The notes: generated from the letters alone by a model not told the origin. A stretch of DNA of 64,000 nt from Gemmatimonadetes bacterium T265 (GCA_019973575.1 BPUI01000001.1:1810342-1874341); one strand, 5' to 3'. Counted from the stretch's first letter, positions 44,741-54,383 are shown. Program-made: numbers and translations.

Positions 44741-46048
44741 ATGCCGATCCGCCTCCGTCCGACCGCACCCGTCCTCTCCCTGGCCGCCGCCCTCGCGTTC
44801 GCCGCCGGATGCGGCGGCAGCGACGCGACCGCCCCGACGACGTCCCCGTCCGGGGGCGCCGCGACGTTCACTTACACCCGCCCGCCCGACCCCTCGCCGT
44901 CGCTCGCCGGGCGCGGCGGCGTCGGGGCGGTCACCGCGGCGTTGCCACTGCCGCGCGCGGCCATCGCGACGCTGCTAAGCGCCGACGGGGCGAGCGGCGC
45001 GTTCGCGGCCCGCTACGACGTGCAGCCGTACAGCGTGACGTACCAGACGGTCGGCGTCGACGGCGCGCTCGTGACCGCCACGGGCGCGCTCTACCTGCCC
45101 GCGAACCAGCCCGCGGGCACGACGTTCCCGGTGCTCGTCTACCAGCACGGCACCGTGACCGACCGCAACGCCGTCCCATCGCGGCTCGCCGTCGGCGGCG
45201 AGGGAGAGCTGATCGGCGCCGCCTACGCCGCCGACGGCTTCGCGGTCGTGCTCCCCGACTACCTGGGTTACGGCGGGAGCACGGCGCCCTTCCATCCCTA
45301 CCTCCACGCCGCCACCGAGGCGAGCGCGGCGGTCGACCTGCTGCTCGCCGCGAAGTCGGCCGCGCTCACCCTCGGCACCCCGCTCGACGCGGGGCAGGTC
45401 TTCGTCACCGGCTACTCCCAGGGTGGGCACGCCGCCGCGGCACTTCAGCGCGCCCTCGAGCGCGACTACGCCGCGACGTTCACCGTTCGTGCGTCGGCGC
45501 CGATGTCGGGCCCGTACGACCTGAGCGGGACCGGCGCGCGCCTGCTCACGACCAACCCGAGCTACGAGCCGAGTGTGGTGTACGGGGCGCTGTTGGGGGC
45601 GGCGATGACGCGGACGTACGGGCTGACCGCGCAGTTGAGCGGCGTGTTCGTGCCCCCGGCCGACGCGGCCGCGGGCGCGCTCATCACGGGCAGTGTGAGT
45701 TCCGCCCAGCTCGCCGCGCTGCCGGCGCAGGTGCGCGCGGAGTTCCAGCCCGCGCTGCTCACCGCGCTCGCCGCCGACAGCGCGCACCCGTTCTGGCGCG
45801 CGCTGCGCGACAACGACCTGCTCGACTGGGCCCCGCGCGCGCCGACGCGGCTCTACTACGGCGGCGCGGACCGCGACGTCGACCCGTCGAACGCGCCCAC
45901 CGCCGTCGCGCGCCTGCGGGCCGCGGGCGCGGCCAACGTCGCCGCCGTGAACGTGGGCGCGTCGCTCGATCACGGCGGGGCGGTGGTGCCCGCGGTGATC
46001 GCCGGGCGGCTGTTCTTCGACAGCGTGCGCGCGGGGCTCGTGCACTGA
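44741..46048 (+). CDS. Alpha/beta-hydrolase lipoprotein (secretory lipase-like)
   Basis: 435 residues from ATG at 44741. Signal peptide with lipobox FAAGC (Cys near residue 24). Hydrolase fold: YDVQPYSVTYQTVGVDG, TFPVLVYQHGT (oxyanion region), FAVVLPDYLGYGGSTAPFHPYLHA, VFVTGYSQGGHAAAALQRAL (nucleophile Ser in G-Y-S-Q-G), APMSGPYDL and LDHGGAVVPAVI (catalytic His). Resembles fungal LIP-type and bacterial secretory lipases. Esterase on the outer surface is likely. Followed by a palindromic element. Confidence 0.85.
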   Translation: MPIRLRPTAPVLSLAAALAFAAGCGGSDATAPTTSPSGGAATFTYTRPPDPSPSLAGRGGVGAVTAALPLPRAAIATLLSADGASGAFAARYDVQPYSVTYQTVGVDGALVTATGALYLPANQPAGTTFPVLVYQHGTVTDRNAVPSRLAVGGEGELIGAAYAADGFAVVLPDYLGYGGSTAPFHPYLHAATEASAAVDLLLAAKSAALTLGTPLDAGQVFVTGYSQGGHAAAALQRALERDYAATFTVRASAPMSGPYDLSGTGARLLTTNPSYEPSVVYGALLGAAMTRTYGLTAQLSGVFVPPADAAAGALITGSVSSAQLAALPAQVRAEFQPALLTALAADSAHPFWRALRDNDLLDWAPRAPTRLYYGGADRDVDPSNAPTAVARLRAAGAANVAAVNVGASLDHGGAVVPAVIAGRLFFDSVRAGLVH

Positions 46049-46087
46049 CGTGATCCGGCGAATTTGAGTGACACGTTGACATGAGGC

Positions 46088-46202
46088 TGTCGTCCCGAGC
46101 GGAGCGAGGGACCTACTTCCCTGGGTGATGGAGCCAAGCGAGGTGCGCCCGGGACGTCCCGCCGCCCCGGACGGTAGGTCCCTCGCTCCGCTCGGGACGA
46201 CA
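46088..46202. repeat. Palindromic repeat, CGTCCCGAGC family
   Basis: Two perfect 29-base arms (46088-46116, 46174-46202) built around GTCGTCCCGAGCGGAGCGA and GGGACCTAC flank a 57-base centre. It lies between convergent genes and could end transcription both ways. Similar design to 14826-14942 but a different sequence, so a separate family. Confidence 0.85.
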
Positions 46203-46236
46203 AGGGGGACGTGCCACCCTGACTCCGCGACGCACG

Positions 46237-46992
46237 TTAGACATCGTCGCGGCGGCCGCCCGCCGGGCCCTCGGCCGCCGCCCGCCGCCGGCGCGCCACC
46301 GCGGAGACGACGAGCAGCCCGGCGCCGACGAGCGCCCACGTCGACGGCTCGGGCACGGTCGACGTCGCGACGACCGCGGTCGGGGCCCGGTCGAAGACGA
46401 CGTTCGCCCCGGCGAAGTGGACCGCGGGCCCGCCGTCGACCGTCGTCGGGAAGGCGTCCGGGTCGAGCGTGTAGCGGCCGCCGCCGACGAAGTCGAGGAA
46501 CCCGCCCGTGGTGATCGTGCCCGGAAAGGGCCAGTAGCCGTTGTTGGCCAGCCGCTCCTGCGGGTCGCCGTAGCCCGTGGCAACGAGGCTCCCCTGGAAC
46601 CCCGCCGGCAGGCGCAGGGCCGTCGCGAGGTCCGCGATGCGGTAGCCGCCGCGCAACATGGCGCCGGTCCCGGTCGGGAAGGTCAGCGAGGCGAACAGGG
46701 ACTGCGTCGTCCGCTCGTACAGCCGGACCGTGATCGGCGAGCGGAGCCCGTCCTGGCCGTCGTCGAACGCGCCCAACGCGCTGACCACGATCGGGGCGGC
46801 GCCGACGTCGAAGTCGATGCCGAACGCGCCGCCGAAGGCCTGGTTGCCCGCGAGGGGCGTGCCGACGGTGAACGCCTGAAACTGGGCGCCGGCGGGGCGT
46901 GCCGCGGCGACGGACAGGGCGGTCGCGGTGAGGGTCGCCGCCGCCAGTGCGCGGGCGAGCGAGCGGGTGTGGGAGGGACGGACGGAAGGCAT
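46237..46992 (-). CDS. PEP-CTERM domain protein
   Basis: 251 residues from ATG at 46992. Signal peptide to about residue 36 (ARPAGAQF). The middle is beta-rich (FTVGTPLAGNQAFGGAFGIDFDVGA, ITVRLYERTTQSLFASLTF, YGDPQERLANNGYW). The end is a PEP-CTERM sorting signal: VPEPSTWALVGAGLLVVSAVARRRR, where VPEP, helix and Arg cluster are clear, for exosortase processing and surface or extracellular-polymer targeting. No exosortase is in the window. Function of the mature domain unknown. Confidence 0.88.
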   Translation of the reverse strand: MPSVRPSHTRSLARALAAATLTATALSVAAARPAGAQFQAFTVGTPLAGNQAFGGAFGIDFDVGAAPIVVSALGAFDDGQDGLRSPITVRLYERTTQSLFASLTFPTGTGAMLRGGYRIADLATALRLPAGFQGSLVATGYGDPQERLANNGYWPFPGTITTGGFLDFVGGGRYTLDPDAFPTTVDGGPAVHFAGANVVFDRAPTAVVATSTVPEPSTWALVGAGLLVVSAVARRRRAAAEGPAGGRRDDV

Positions 46993-47168
46993 GGGGAAGG
47001 GGAGTGGGGGTGCGGGGAGGCCCGCGCGCTCGCGCGGCGCGTCGGGACGCCGGCGGGCCGGCGTGCGCACGACAGTACCGCGGGCCGCCGGCCGCCCGTG
47101 CATCGTTTCGTTGCCGGGTGGGGCGGAATCGCGCGAACCCGTTAGACGGCCCGCCCCCCGCCCACCGG

Positions 47169-49022
47169 TCAGCCCCGCCGCGGCACCCGGACGCGCACCT
47201 CCGCCCCGCCGCCCCGCGCGGCCCCCACCGCGACCGCGCCGCCTAACGCACCGATCCGCTCGCGCATCCCCACCAGGCCCATGTGCCCCTCGCGCTCGTA
47301 CCGCGCGAGGTCCGCCGGCGCGGCGAGCCCGGCCCCGTCGTCGCGCACGGCGAGCGTCACCTCGCCCGCGTCCGCCGCGAGCGCGACCGCGACCCGCGTC
47401 GCCCCCGCCGCGTGCCGCGCCACGTTCGACAGCGCCTCCTGCACCGCCCGGAACAGCGCGAGGTCCGCGTCCTCCGGGAGTGACGGCAGCTTGTCCGGGA
47501 CCGCGAGCGCGACCGCGATCCCCGTCCGCTCCTCGAAGTCCGCGGCGAGCGCGCGCAGCGCCGGGAGCAGGCCGAGGTCGTCGAGCAGCGACGGCCGGAG
47601 CGCGTTGGTCACCCCGCGGATGCTCCGGATCCCGGTGTCGATCAGGCCGAGCACGCGGTCGAAGCGCGCCCGCTGCGCGTCGCGGTAAGCGTCGTGCAGG
47701 GCGTCGCGGGGCGCCTCCCCGTCGGGCCCGCGCCCCGCGAAGTCGCGCAGCACGCCGAGCTGCATCTTCACCGCCGTGAACACCTGCGCCGTCTCGTCGT
47801 GCAGCTCGCGCGAGAGCCGGCGGCGCTCGTTCTCGTGCGCCCGCAGCATGCGCGACGACAGCCGCTCCAGCTCAGCCGTGCGCGCCTCGAGCGCGTGGTA
47901 GAGCGCCGCCGAGTGGAGCGCCGCGCCCACCTGCTGGCCTAACGCACGCAGGAAGCCCTCGTCGAGCGCCGTGAACGGGTCGCGCGCCTCGCCCGCGAGC
48001 ACGAGCGCCGCCGCCGGCGCCCCGCCGGGCGCGCCCTCCGCGGGCACCGGCAGCGCCGCGACCGACGCGTGCCCCGCGATCCCCTGCGCGACCTCCGGGC
48101 GCCCCGTCGCCCGCAGGCGGTCTAACAACTCCGCGAGCGCGCCCGACGGCGCGGTCCCCGTCCACCGCGCGCACGTCCCCGCGCCCGCCGCGCACACGAA
48201 CCCCGGCCCCGGCGCCCCGCCGCCTGCCGCCGCCCCGCCCGCCGCGGCCCCGCCCGCGGCCGCGTAAAACGCCGTCCCGCGCACCGCGGGGAGCGAGAGC
48301 GGCCGCGCGAGCAGCGCCGCGAGCGGGTCCGCCAGCTGCGGCGCGCGCTGCAGGTCGCCCGAGAGCGCCGAGAGCGCGCCGAGCCCACGGCGCAGGTCGT
48401 CCATGACGAGGAGCATGATCCCCGCGCCCACCGCGAGCTCGAACGCGATGTCCAGGTAGTAGCCCCACGGACTCCACGCCCCCCGCGCCCGGAGGAACGG
48501 GTAGTCGAGGTGGTGCGCCGCCCACAGCCCGAACGCGACGCCTAACAGCAGCGCCCCGGGCGACCCGACCTGCCGGTGGTAGCGCCAGAACGCCGCCCCC
48601 GCCCACGCCGTCGCGACGGCCAGAAACACCACCATCGGCGCCGCCGCGAGCGCGAAGTTGTCGAGCCGGTAGATCGCAACGAGCGACCACGCCGTCGGGA
48701 ACGCCGCGATCCACGCGTACCGCCACCGCCACGCGAGCTGCCGCGAGAAGACGAGCGCCGCCCAGAGCAGCGTCAGCGCCGTGAGCCCGGTGACGACCTG
48801 GTGCGCGTAGAGCCACTCGCGCTCGCCGTGCAGCAGGAAGCTGCCGATCAGCGCGAGCCGCACCACGTACAGCGTCCACGCCGCGGCGAACCACGCGAAA
48901 TACGGCTTCCCGTGCCGGCGGTAGAGGAATATGCAGAGCACCGCGAGTCCCGCGGTGATCGCGGTCTGCAACGCCGCCGCCGCGAACTCGGTGCGCGCCA
49001 GGTCGGACAGATGCCAGGGCAT
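47169..49022 (-). CDS. NarX/LuxR-type sensor histidine kinase
   Basis: 617 residues from ATG at 49022. Seven or so N-terminal helices (about residues 18-225) form a membrane sensor, then a GAF-like region (about 235-400) with Gly/Ala-rich inserts, HisKA_3 (ENERRRLSRELHDETAQVFTAVKMQLG; phospho-His in ELHDE) and HATPase_c (LFRAVQEALSNVARHAAGATRV, VRDDGAGL and GHMGLVGMRERIGALGG). This is the DesK/NarX class that works with NarL-type regulators, so the response regulator at 43318 is a candidate partner. Ligand unknown. Confidence 0.9.
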   Translation of the reverse strand: MPWHLSDLARTEFAAAALQTAITAGLAVLCIFLYRRHGKPYFAWFAAAWTLYVVRLALIGSFLLHGEREWLYAHQVVTGLTALTLLWAALVFSRQLAWRWRYAWIAAFPTAWSLVAIYRLDNFALAAAPMVVFLAVATAWAGAAFWRYHRQVGSPGALLLGVAFGLWAAHHLDYPFLRARGAWSPWGYYLDIAFELAVGAGIMLLVMDDLRRGLGALSALSGDLQRAPQLADPLAALLARPLSLPAVRGTAFYAAAGGAAAGGAAAGGGAPGPGFVCAAGAGTCARWTGTAPSGALAELLDRLRATGRPEVAQGIAGHASVAALPVPAEGAPGGAPAAALVLAGEARDPFTALDEGFLRALGQQVGAALHSAALYHALEARTAELERLSSRMLRAHENERRRLSRELHDETAQVFTAVKMQLGVLRDFAGRGPDGEAPRDALHDAYRDAQRARFDRVLGLIDTGIRSIRGVTNALRPSLLDDLGLLPALRALAADFEERTGIAVALAVPDKLPSLPEDADLALFRAVQEALSNVARHAAGATRVAVALAADAGEVTLAVRDDGAGLAAPADLARYEREGHMGLVGMRERIGALGGAVAVGAARGGGAEVRVRVPRRG

Positions 49023-49096
49023 GGTCGAAGGTACCCCGCCCCCACGGCGGCGCGCCGCGGAGCCGGGGCGCTACCCGGGGCGGCTATGATTGCGGC

Positions 49097-50413
49097 ATGA
49101 CGTTGGCGCTCGCACGCTCGGCCGCCGTGGCCGCTGCCCTGGCCCTCGCCGCGCCGGCCGCCTGTCGCGCGCCGGCCTCCCCGCCGCCGGCCCCGCTCCC
49201 GCCGGCCACCGTCGTCCTTGTCTCCCTCGACGGCTTCCGCGCCGACTACCTCGACCGCCGCCTGCCGCTCCCCGCCTTCGCGCGCCTCGAGGCCGTCGGC
49301 GTCCGCGCCCGCGCCCTCGTCCCGAGCTTTCCGAGCAAGACCTTCCCCAACCACTGGACGCTCGTCACCGGACTCCGCCCCGGCCACCACGGGATCGTCG
49401 CCAACGCGTTCTGGGACCCCGCCCGGCGGCGCGAATACCGAATCCGCGACACGGCCGCCGTCCGCGACGCGTCGTGGTACGGCGGTACGCCGGTGTGGGC
49501 GCTCGCCGAGCAGGCGGGCATCCGCACCGGCACCGTCTTCTGGCCCGGCTCCGAGGCGCCCGTCGGCGGCGTGCGCCCGTCGCACTGGCTCCGCTACGAC
49601 GGCGCGCTCCCCGACTCCGCGCGCGTCGACACCGTCGCGGCCTGGCTCGCGCTGCCCGCGGCCCAACGCCCGCGCTTCGTCGCCCTCTACGTGAGCGTCG
49701 CCGACGACTCCGGCCACGCCGCCGGCCCCGACGCCCCCGCGACCGACAGCGCGATCGTCGAGGCCGACCGCACTCTCGGCCGCCTGCTCGACCGGCTCGA
49801 CGCGATGCCGGGTGGCGACCAGGCGAACGTCGTCGTCGTGAGCGACCACGGCATGGACCGCGTCGCGCCCGACCGCACGGTCGACCTCTCGCAATGCGCC
49901 GAACGCGAGGCCTGGGCGGGCGCGCGCACCGGCGACCCCGGGCCGGCGCTCGCGTTCTGGATGGACGATCCCGCGCGCGTCCCCGCCACCGAAGCCGCCC
50001 TGCGCCGCTGCCTCGCGCCGGCCGCCGCCGGCGCGGCGTCCCACGCACACGCCTACAGCCGCGCCGACGCCCCCGCGCGCTGGGCGGTGCGCGATCAGCC
50101 GCGCGCGGGCGACCTGCTCGTCGTCGCCGACTCGGGGTGGGTCGTCGTGCCCGGCCCCCCGGCCAACCCGCCCCACGGCGGCAACCACGGCTGGGATCCT
50201 GCTACCGATCGCGCCATGCGCGCGGTGTTCGTCGCCGCCGGGCCGCAGGTGCGCGCCCGCGGCGAGATCCCCGCCCTCGACAACGTCCACGTCGCCCCCT
50301 TCCTCGGCGCCCTCCTCGGCCTCACGTGGCCGAACGGGACGACGGACGGGGACGCGCGCGTGCTCGCCCCGCTGCTCGACGTGCGGCGGCTCCGCGCGCG
50401 GCGACGACCCTGA
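49097..50413 (+). CDS. Alkaline phosphatase family (ENPP-like phosphodiesterase), lipoprotein
   Basis: 438 residues from ATG at 49097; lipobox AAPAAC. Motifs of the nucleotide pyrophosphatase/phosphodiesterase superfamily: VVLVSLDGFRADYLDR (metal Asp), PSFPSKTFPNHWTLVTGL (nucleophile Thr in KTFPNH), VSVADDSGHAAGPDA (Asp, His), VVVVSDHGM (DH metal pair) and HGGNHGWDPATDRAMRAVFVAAGP (His). Exported cleavage of phosphodiesters or nucleotides. Starts a run of three same-strand exported or catabolic genes (to 53129). Confidence 0.92.
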   Translation: MTLALARSAAVAAALALAAPAACRAPASPPPAPLPPATVVLVSLDGFRADYLDRRLPLPAFARLEAVGVRARALVPSFPSKTFPNHWTLVTGLRPGHHGIVANAFWDPARRREYRIRDTAAVRDASWYGGTPVWALAEQAGIRTGTVFWPGSEAPVGGVRPSHWLRYDGALPDSARVDTVAAWLALPAAQRPRFVALYVSVADDSGHAAGPDAPATDSAIVEADRTLGRLLDRLDAMPGGDQANVVVVSDHGMDRVAPDRTVDLSQCAEREAWAGARTGDPGPALAFWMDDPARVPATEAALRRCLAPAAAGAASHAHAYSRADAPARWAVRDQPRAGDLLVVADSGWVVVPGPPANPPHGGNHGWDPATDRAMRAVFVAAGPQVRARGEIPALDNVHVAPFLGALLGLTWPNGTTDGDARVLAPLLDVRRLRARRRP

Positions 50414-50422
50414 CCCTCCGCC

Positions 50423-51646
50423 ATGTCCGCAATCATCCCGACCGCGTTGCCCCCGGGCGAACCCGTGTCGAGCCGTCTGTTCCCGAGTTATTTCCTCGCC
50501 GGCTTCGAATGCTCGACGCACCGGCTTCGCGCGCACCGCCCGGGGGGCCTCGGCCGCCGCCTCGACGTCGTCGCCTCGAGCGGCCACGAGGCCTGGGCCG
50601 CCGCCGATTACACGCGCTGCACCCGGATCGGCATCCGCACCGTGCGCGAGGGGCTCCGCTGGCACCTCGTCGAGCGCACCCCGCGGCACTACGACTGGTC
50701 GCGTGAGTTGCCGCGGCTGCGCGCCGCGCGGGCGGCGGGCGTCCACGTCATCTGGGACCTCTTCCACTACGGCTGGCCCGACGACCTCGACATCTTCAGC
50801 CCCGCGTTCGTCGACCGCTTCGCCGCCTTCTCGCGCGCCTTCGCCGCGCTGCACCGCGAGGAGTCGGACGCGCCCGTGTGGGTCGCGCCGGTCAACGAGC
50901 CCTCCTTCATCGCCTGGGGGGGCGGAGACGTCGGCTACCTCAACCCGTTCCAGCGCGGGCGCGGGGGGGAGCTCAAGCGCCAGCTCGCGCGCGCGGCGGT
51001 CGCGGCCTGCGCGGCCGTGCGCGACGTCGACCCGCGCGCGCGCCTCTGCCACATCGACCCGGTCATCCACATCGTCCCCAACCCGGCGCGTCCCGGCGAG
51101 CGCGGCGCCGCCGACGCGCACCGGCTCGGCATGTTCGAGGCGTGGGACATGATCGCCGGGCGGCGGGAGCCCGCGTTAGGCGGCGACCCGCGCTGGCTCG
51201 ACGTGGTGGGCGTCAACTACTACGAGCGCAACCAGTGGGTGCACCGCGGCCGCGTGCTGCCGCCCGGCGACCCGCTCCACCGCCCGTTCGCCGACATCCT
51301 CGCTGAGGTGCACGCGCGCTACGGGCGGCCGCTGTTCGTCGCCGAAACGGGCCGGGAGGGGGAGCTGCGGCCGGCGTGGCTGCGCTACGTCGCGGGCGAG
51401 GTGCGCCGCGCCGTCGCCGCCGGGCTGCCCGTCGAGGGGATCTGCTGGTACCCCATCCTCAACCACCCCGGCTGGGACGACGACCGCCACCTGACCTGCG
51501 GGCTCTGGGACTACCCGCCCGACGCCGCAGGCGGCCGGCCGGTCTACGAACCGCTGCTCGAGGAGCTCGAGCGGCAGCAGGCCCTGTTCGGCGGGGAAGA
51601 AGAGGGGACGGCGGTCGGGGTCGGGGACCACATGCCGGGTTGCTGA
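50423..51646 (+). CDS. Glycoside hydrolase, clan A (GH1-like beta-glucosidase)
   Basis: 407 residues from ATG at 50423, nine bases after the phosphodiesterase stop. TIM barrel with SYFLAGFECSTHR at the first strand, RIGIRTVREGLRWHLVERTPRHYDW, VHVIWDLFHYGWPDDLDIF, WVAPVNEPSFIAWGG (acid/base Glu), WLDVVGVNYYERNQW and LFVAETGREGELR (nucleophile Glu); late ICWYPILNHPGWD. No signal peptide. Motifs are GH1-like but divergent, with the C-terminal aglycone region short. A broad beta-glucosidase is likely, cytoplasmic. Confidence 0.85.
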   Translation: MSAIIPTALPPGEPVSSRLFPSYFLAGFECSTHRLRAHRPGGLGRRLDVVASSGHEAWAAADYTRCTRIGIRTVREGLRWHLVERTPRHYDWSRELPRLRAARAAGVHVIWDLFHYGWPDDLDIFSPAFVDRFAAFSRAFAALHREESDAPVWVAPVNEPSFIAWGGGDVGYLNPFQRGRGGELKRQLARAAVAACAAVRDVDPRARLCHIDPVIHIVPNPARPGERGAADAHRLGMFEAWDMIAGRREPALGGDPRWLDVVGVNYYERNQWVHRGRVLPPGDPLHRPFADILAEVHARYGRPLFVAETGREGELRPAWLRYVAGEVRRAVAAGLPVEGICWYPILNHPGWDDDRHLTCGLWDYPPDAAGGRPVYEPLLEELERQQALFGGEEEGTAVGVGDHMPGC

Positions 51647-51704
51647 GCCGAGTGAACGACGCACGGGCCGACGCGCCCTCCACGCCCGACCTCGCCAGCC
51701 GCCC

Positions 51705-53129
51705 ATGTCCCGCCTAACGCTCCGCCGCGTCGCCGCCGCGCTCGCCCTCGCCGCCGCCCGCCCCGCGCGCGCGCAGGCCCCCGCCGACTCGGCCCGCTAC
51801 GCGTCGTACCAGGCCGCCGCCGACCGCATCGTCGCCGCCGCCCTCGCCGACAGCAGCGCCTGGCGCCGCGTCGCCGAGCTCACCGACGCCTACGGGCCGC
51901 GGCTCTCCGGCTCCGACGCCCTCGAGCGCGCCATCGACCGCATGCTCGCCATGCTCCGCGCCGACGGCCTCGCCAACGTGCGCGGCGAGGCGGTCACGGT
52001 CCCGCACTGGGTCCGCGGCGACGAGAGCGCGGAGCTCGTCGTCCGCGACTCGGCCGGCGCCGTGACGCGCCGCAAGCCGCTGCACGTCCTCGCGTTAGGC
52101 GGCAGCGTCGGGACCCCGGCCGCGGGCGTGACCGCGCCCGTCCTCGTCGTCACGAGCTTCGACGACCTCGCCCGCCGCGCCGCCGACGCGCGCGGCAAGG
52201 CCGTCCTCTTCGACGTCCCCTTTACGACCTACGACCAGACGGTCCGCTACCGCGGCCTCGGCGCCGTCGCGGCCGCGCGCGCCGGCGCCGTCGCCGCCCT
52301 CGTCCGCTCCGTCACCCCCAACTCGATCGACTCCCCCCACACCGGCGCGATGCGCTACGACAGCGCCGTCGCCCGCGTCCCCGCCGCGGCCGTCACCGTC
52401 GAGGACGCGCAGCTCATGCACCGCCTCCAGGACCGCGGCCTGCCGCCCACCATCACGCTCCGCCTCGGCGCGCGGACCCTCCCCGACGCCCCGTCGCGCA
52501 ACGTGGTCGCCGAGCTGGTCGGCCGCGAGCGCCCCGACGAGGTCGTGGTGTTGGGCGGCCACGTCGATTCGTGGGACGTCGGCCAGGGCGCGATGGACGA
52601 CCTCGGCGGCTTCGTCGCGGCGTGGGAGGCGGTGCGCCTGCTCAAGCGCCTCGGCCTCACGCCGCGTCGCACGCTGCGCGTCGTCGGCTGGACCAACGAG
52701 GAGAACGGCACCCGCGGCGGCCGCGGCTACCTCGCCGCGCACCGCGGCGAGCTCGCCAAACACGTCTTCGCGATGGAGAGCGACAACGGCGTCTTCCGCC
52801 CAACCGGGATGCGCCTCGTCGGCACGCCGGCGGCCGTCGCCCAGGTCGCCCCGGTCGGACGGCTGCTGCGCGCGCTGGGCGCGTCCGCGGCCGCCGCGGG
52901 GGAGGGCGAGGCCGACATCGACCCCCTCCTCGCCGCCGGCGTGCCCGGCGCCGCGCTCGACGTTGATGGCTCGCGCTACTTCTGGTACCACCACACCAAC
53001 GCTGACACGCCCGACAAGCTCGACCCCGCCGACGTCGCTCGTTGCGTGGCGACGTTCGCCGTCTGGGCGTACGTCGTCGCCGACGCGCCCGACCGGCCGC
53101 CGCACGGGGCTGCGGCGCCAGCCCGATGA
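51705..53129 (+). CDS. Exported M28 family zinc aminopeptidase
   Basis: 474 residues from ATG at 51705, with a GCCTAAC heptamer at codons 3-5. Signal peptide ending ARPARAQ. A PA-like insert (VLVVTSFDDLARRAADARGKAVLF) and the M28 core: VVVLGGHVDSWDVGQGAMDDLGG (H, D zinc ligands), WTNEENGTRGGRGYL (catalytic and ligand Glu), AMESDNGVFRP (Asp) and YFWYHHTNADTPDKL (His). Cleaves N-terminal residues of peptides outside the cell or in the periplasm. 58 bases downstream of the glycosidase. Confidence 0.94.
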   Translation: MSRLTLRRVAAALALAAARPARAQAPADSARYASYQAAADRIVAAALADSSAWRRVAELTDAYGPRLSGSDALERAIDRMLAMLRADGLANVRGEAVTVPHWVRGDESAELVVRDSAGAVTRRKPLHVLALGGSVGTPAAGVTAPVLVVTSFDDLARRAADARGKAVLFDVPFTTYDQTVRYRGLGAVAAARAGAVAALVRSVTPNSIDSPHTGAMRYDSAVARVPAAAVTVEDAQLMHRLQDRGLPPTITLRLGARTLPDAPSRNVVAELVGRERPDEVVVLGGHVDSWDVGQGAMDDLGGFVAAWEAVRLLKRLGLTPRRTLRVVGWTNEENGTRGGRGYLAAHRGELAKHVFAMESDNGVFRPTGMRLVGTPAAVAQVAPVGRLLRALGASAAAAGEGEADIDPLLAAGVPGAALDVDGSRYFWYHHTNADTPDKLDPADVARCVATFAVWAYVVADAPDRPPHGAAAPAR

Positions 53130-53348
53130 CCGGGCGGCAGGCGCCCGGCGGTCCGGAACGGTCGTAGGAGCGCCACCCCTCCGCCCGCGGGCCGACCGCG
53201 GGCGCGTGATAAAGGGTCCACCTCGGTGGGCGTCTTTGTAAGTTCTTTGTGATCGATTGGTCGCAAACGCCTCCGCAGCGCGGGAGTATTCGCGCGCACC
53301 CCGGTCCGAGCACCGGACGGTGTGCCCCCTTCTCCCTCCCACCCCGCC

Positions 53349-54383
53349 ATGGCCCTCCGCCTCCCGACCGCTCGTCGCGGCACCGTCCGCACGTCCGTCG
53401 CCCTCGCAGCGCTCGCCGCCCTCGCCGCCTGCTCCGACAGCGTCACCGCGCCGACGTCGGGCCTGCGCGCCTCCGCGGTCGCCCCGTCGCTCGAGGCCTC
53501 GCCCGAGCTCAACCCCGGCGCGCACCGCATGCACCGCGTGCGCGAGTACTACGCGAGCCACAACGCCGGCAAGACGGGCAGCGGGACGGGCATCTCCTAC
53601 CACGGCGGCGCGCTCCTAACCGCCAAGACGAACGTTGCCGCCGTCTACTGGGCCGCGGCGCCGGTCTTCACCAACGGCCCGACCCCGGGCACGTACGGCG
53701 CCGCGTCGGGCGACGCCTCGCTCGTCGGTTTCTTCCTGAGCCACATCGGCGGCTCACCGTACTTCAACATCAACACCACGTACTACAACGGCTCGGGCAC
53801 GCACGTCACCAACCAGGTGAACTACACGCAGTACTGGGCCGCCAACACGAGCGTCCCGGCCGCCGGCGCGAGCGTGACCGACGCGCAGATGATCGCGCTC
53901 CTGCAGGCCGGCTTCAACAGCGGCGCCCTCACCTACGACGCCAGCACGGTCTACGCCATCTTCTCGGCCGGCACCGTCAACCTCGGCGGCGGCTTCGGCA
54001 CGCAGTACTGCGCCTACCACACCACCGGCACGGTCACCGTGGGCGGCGTCTCCAAGACGGTGATCTACGCGGCGATGCCCTACAACTACGCCTACCCGTC
54101 GTCGTGCACCTCGGGCCTCGGTGCGCCTAACGGCGACCCGGGCGCAGACTACGAGGTGAACACCCTCGTGCACGAGGTCGAGGAGAGCACCACCGACTAC
54201 CTCGGCAACGCGTGGTACGACCGCCAGGGCTACGAGAACGCCGACAAGTGCGCGTGGACCTGGGGCACGACGTCGACGGCGGCCAACGGGGCGAAGTACA
54301 ACATCACCATCGGCGGGAAGAACTTCCTCGTCCAGCAGAACTGGGTGAACGCGGGCTCGGGCGGCTGCGCGCTGAAGTACTGA
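53349..54383 (+). CDS. EXORDIUM/phosphate-induced protein-like lipoprotein
   Basis: 344 residues from ATG at 53349 (a 27-base longer start at 53322 is possible). Signal peptide with lipobox LAAC. The mature part matches the plant EXO/PHI-1 family pattern: ISYHGGALLTAKTNVAAVYW, SLVGFFLSHIGGSPYFNINTTYY, TYDASTVYAIFSAGTVN, FGTQYCAYHTT, and the end NTLVHEVEESTTDYLGNAWYDRQGYENADKCAWTWG with the HEVEE, NAWY and ADKC blocks. The HExxE is metalloprotease-like but unproven. Bacterial members are rare and uncharacterised; cell-surface role inferred. Confidence 0.78.
   Translation: MALRLPTARRGTVRTSVALAALAALAACSDSVTAPTSGLRASAVAPSLEASPELNPGAHRMHRVREYYASHNAGKTGSGTGISYHGGALLTAKTNVAAVYWAAAPVFTNGPTPGTYGAASGDASLVGFFLSHIGGSPYFNINTTYYNGSGTHVTNQVNYTQYWAANTSVPAAGASVTDAQMIALLQAGFNSGALTYDASTVYAIFSAGTVNLGGGFGTQYCAYHTTGTVTVGGVSKTVIYAAMPYNYAYPSSCTSGLGAPNGDPGADYEVNTLVHEVEESTTDYLGNAWYDRQGYENADKCAWTWGTTSTAANGAKYNITIGGKNFLVQQNWVNAGSGGCALKY

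Noticed and set aside
47169-49022. Kinase and regulator as one operon
   Set aside because: They are on the same strand but 3 kb apart with oppositely directed and unrelated genes between; partnership is only inferred.
53130-53348. Possible RNA gene or promoter in the gap before the EXO-like gene
   Set aside because: No clear hairpin-loop structure or -35/-10 pair could be supported by eye.
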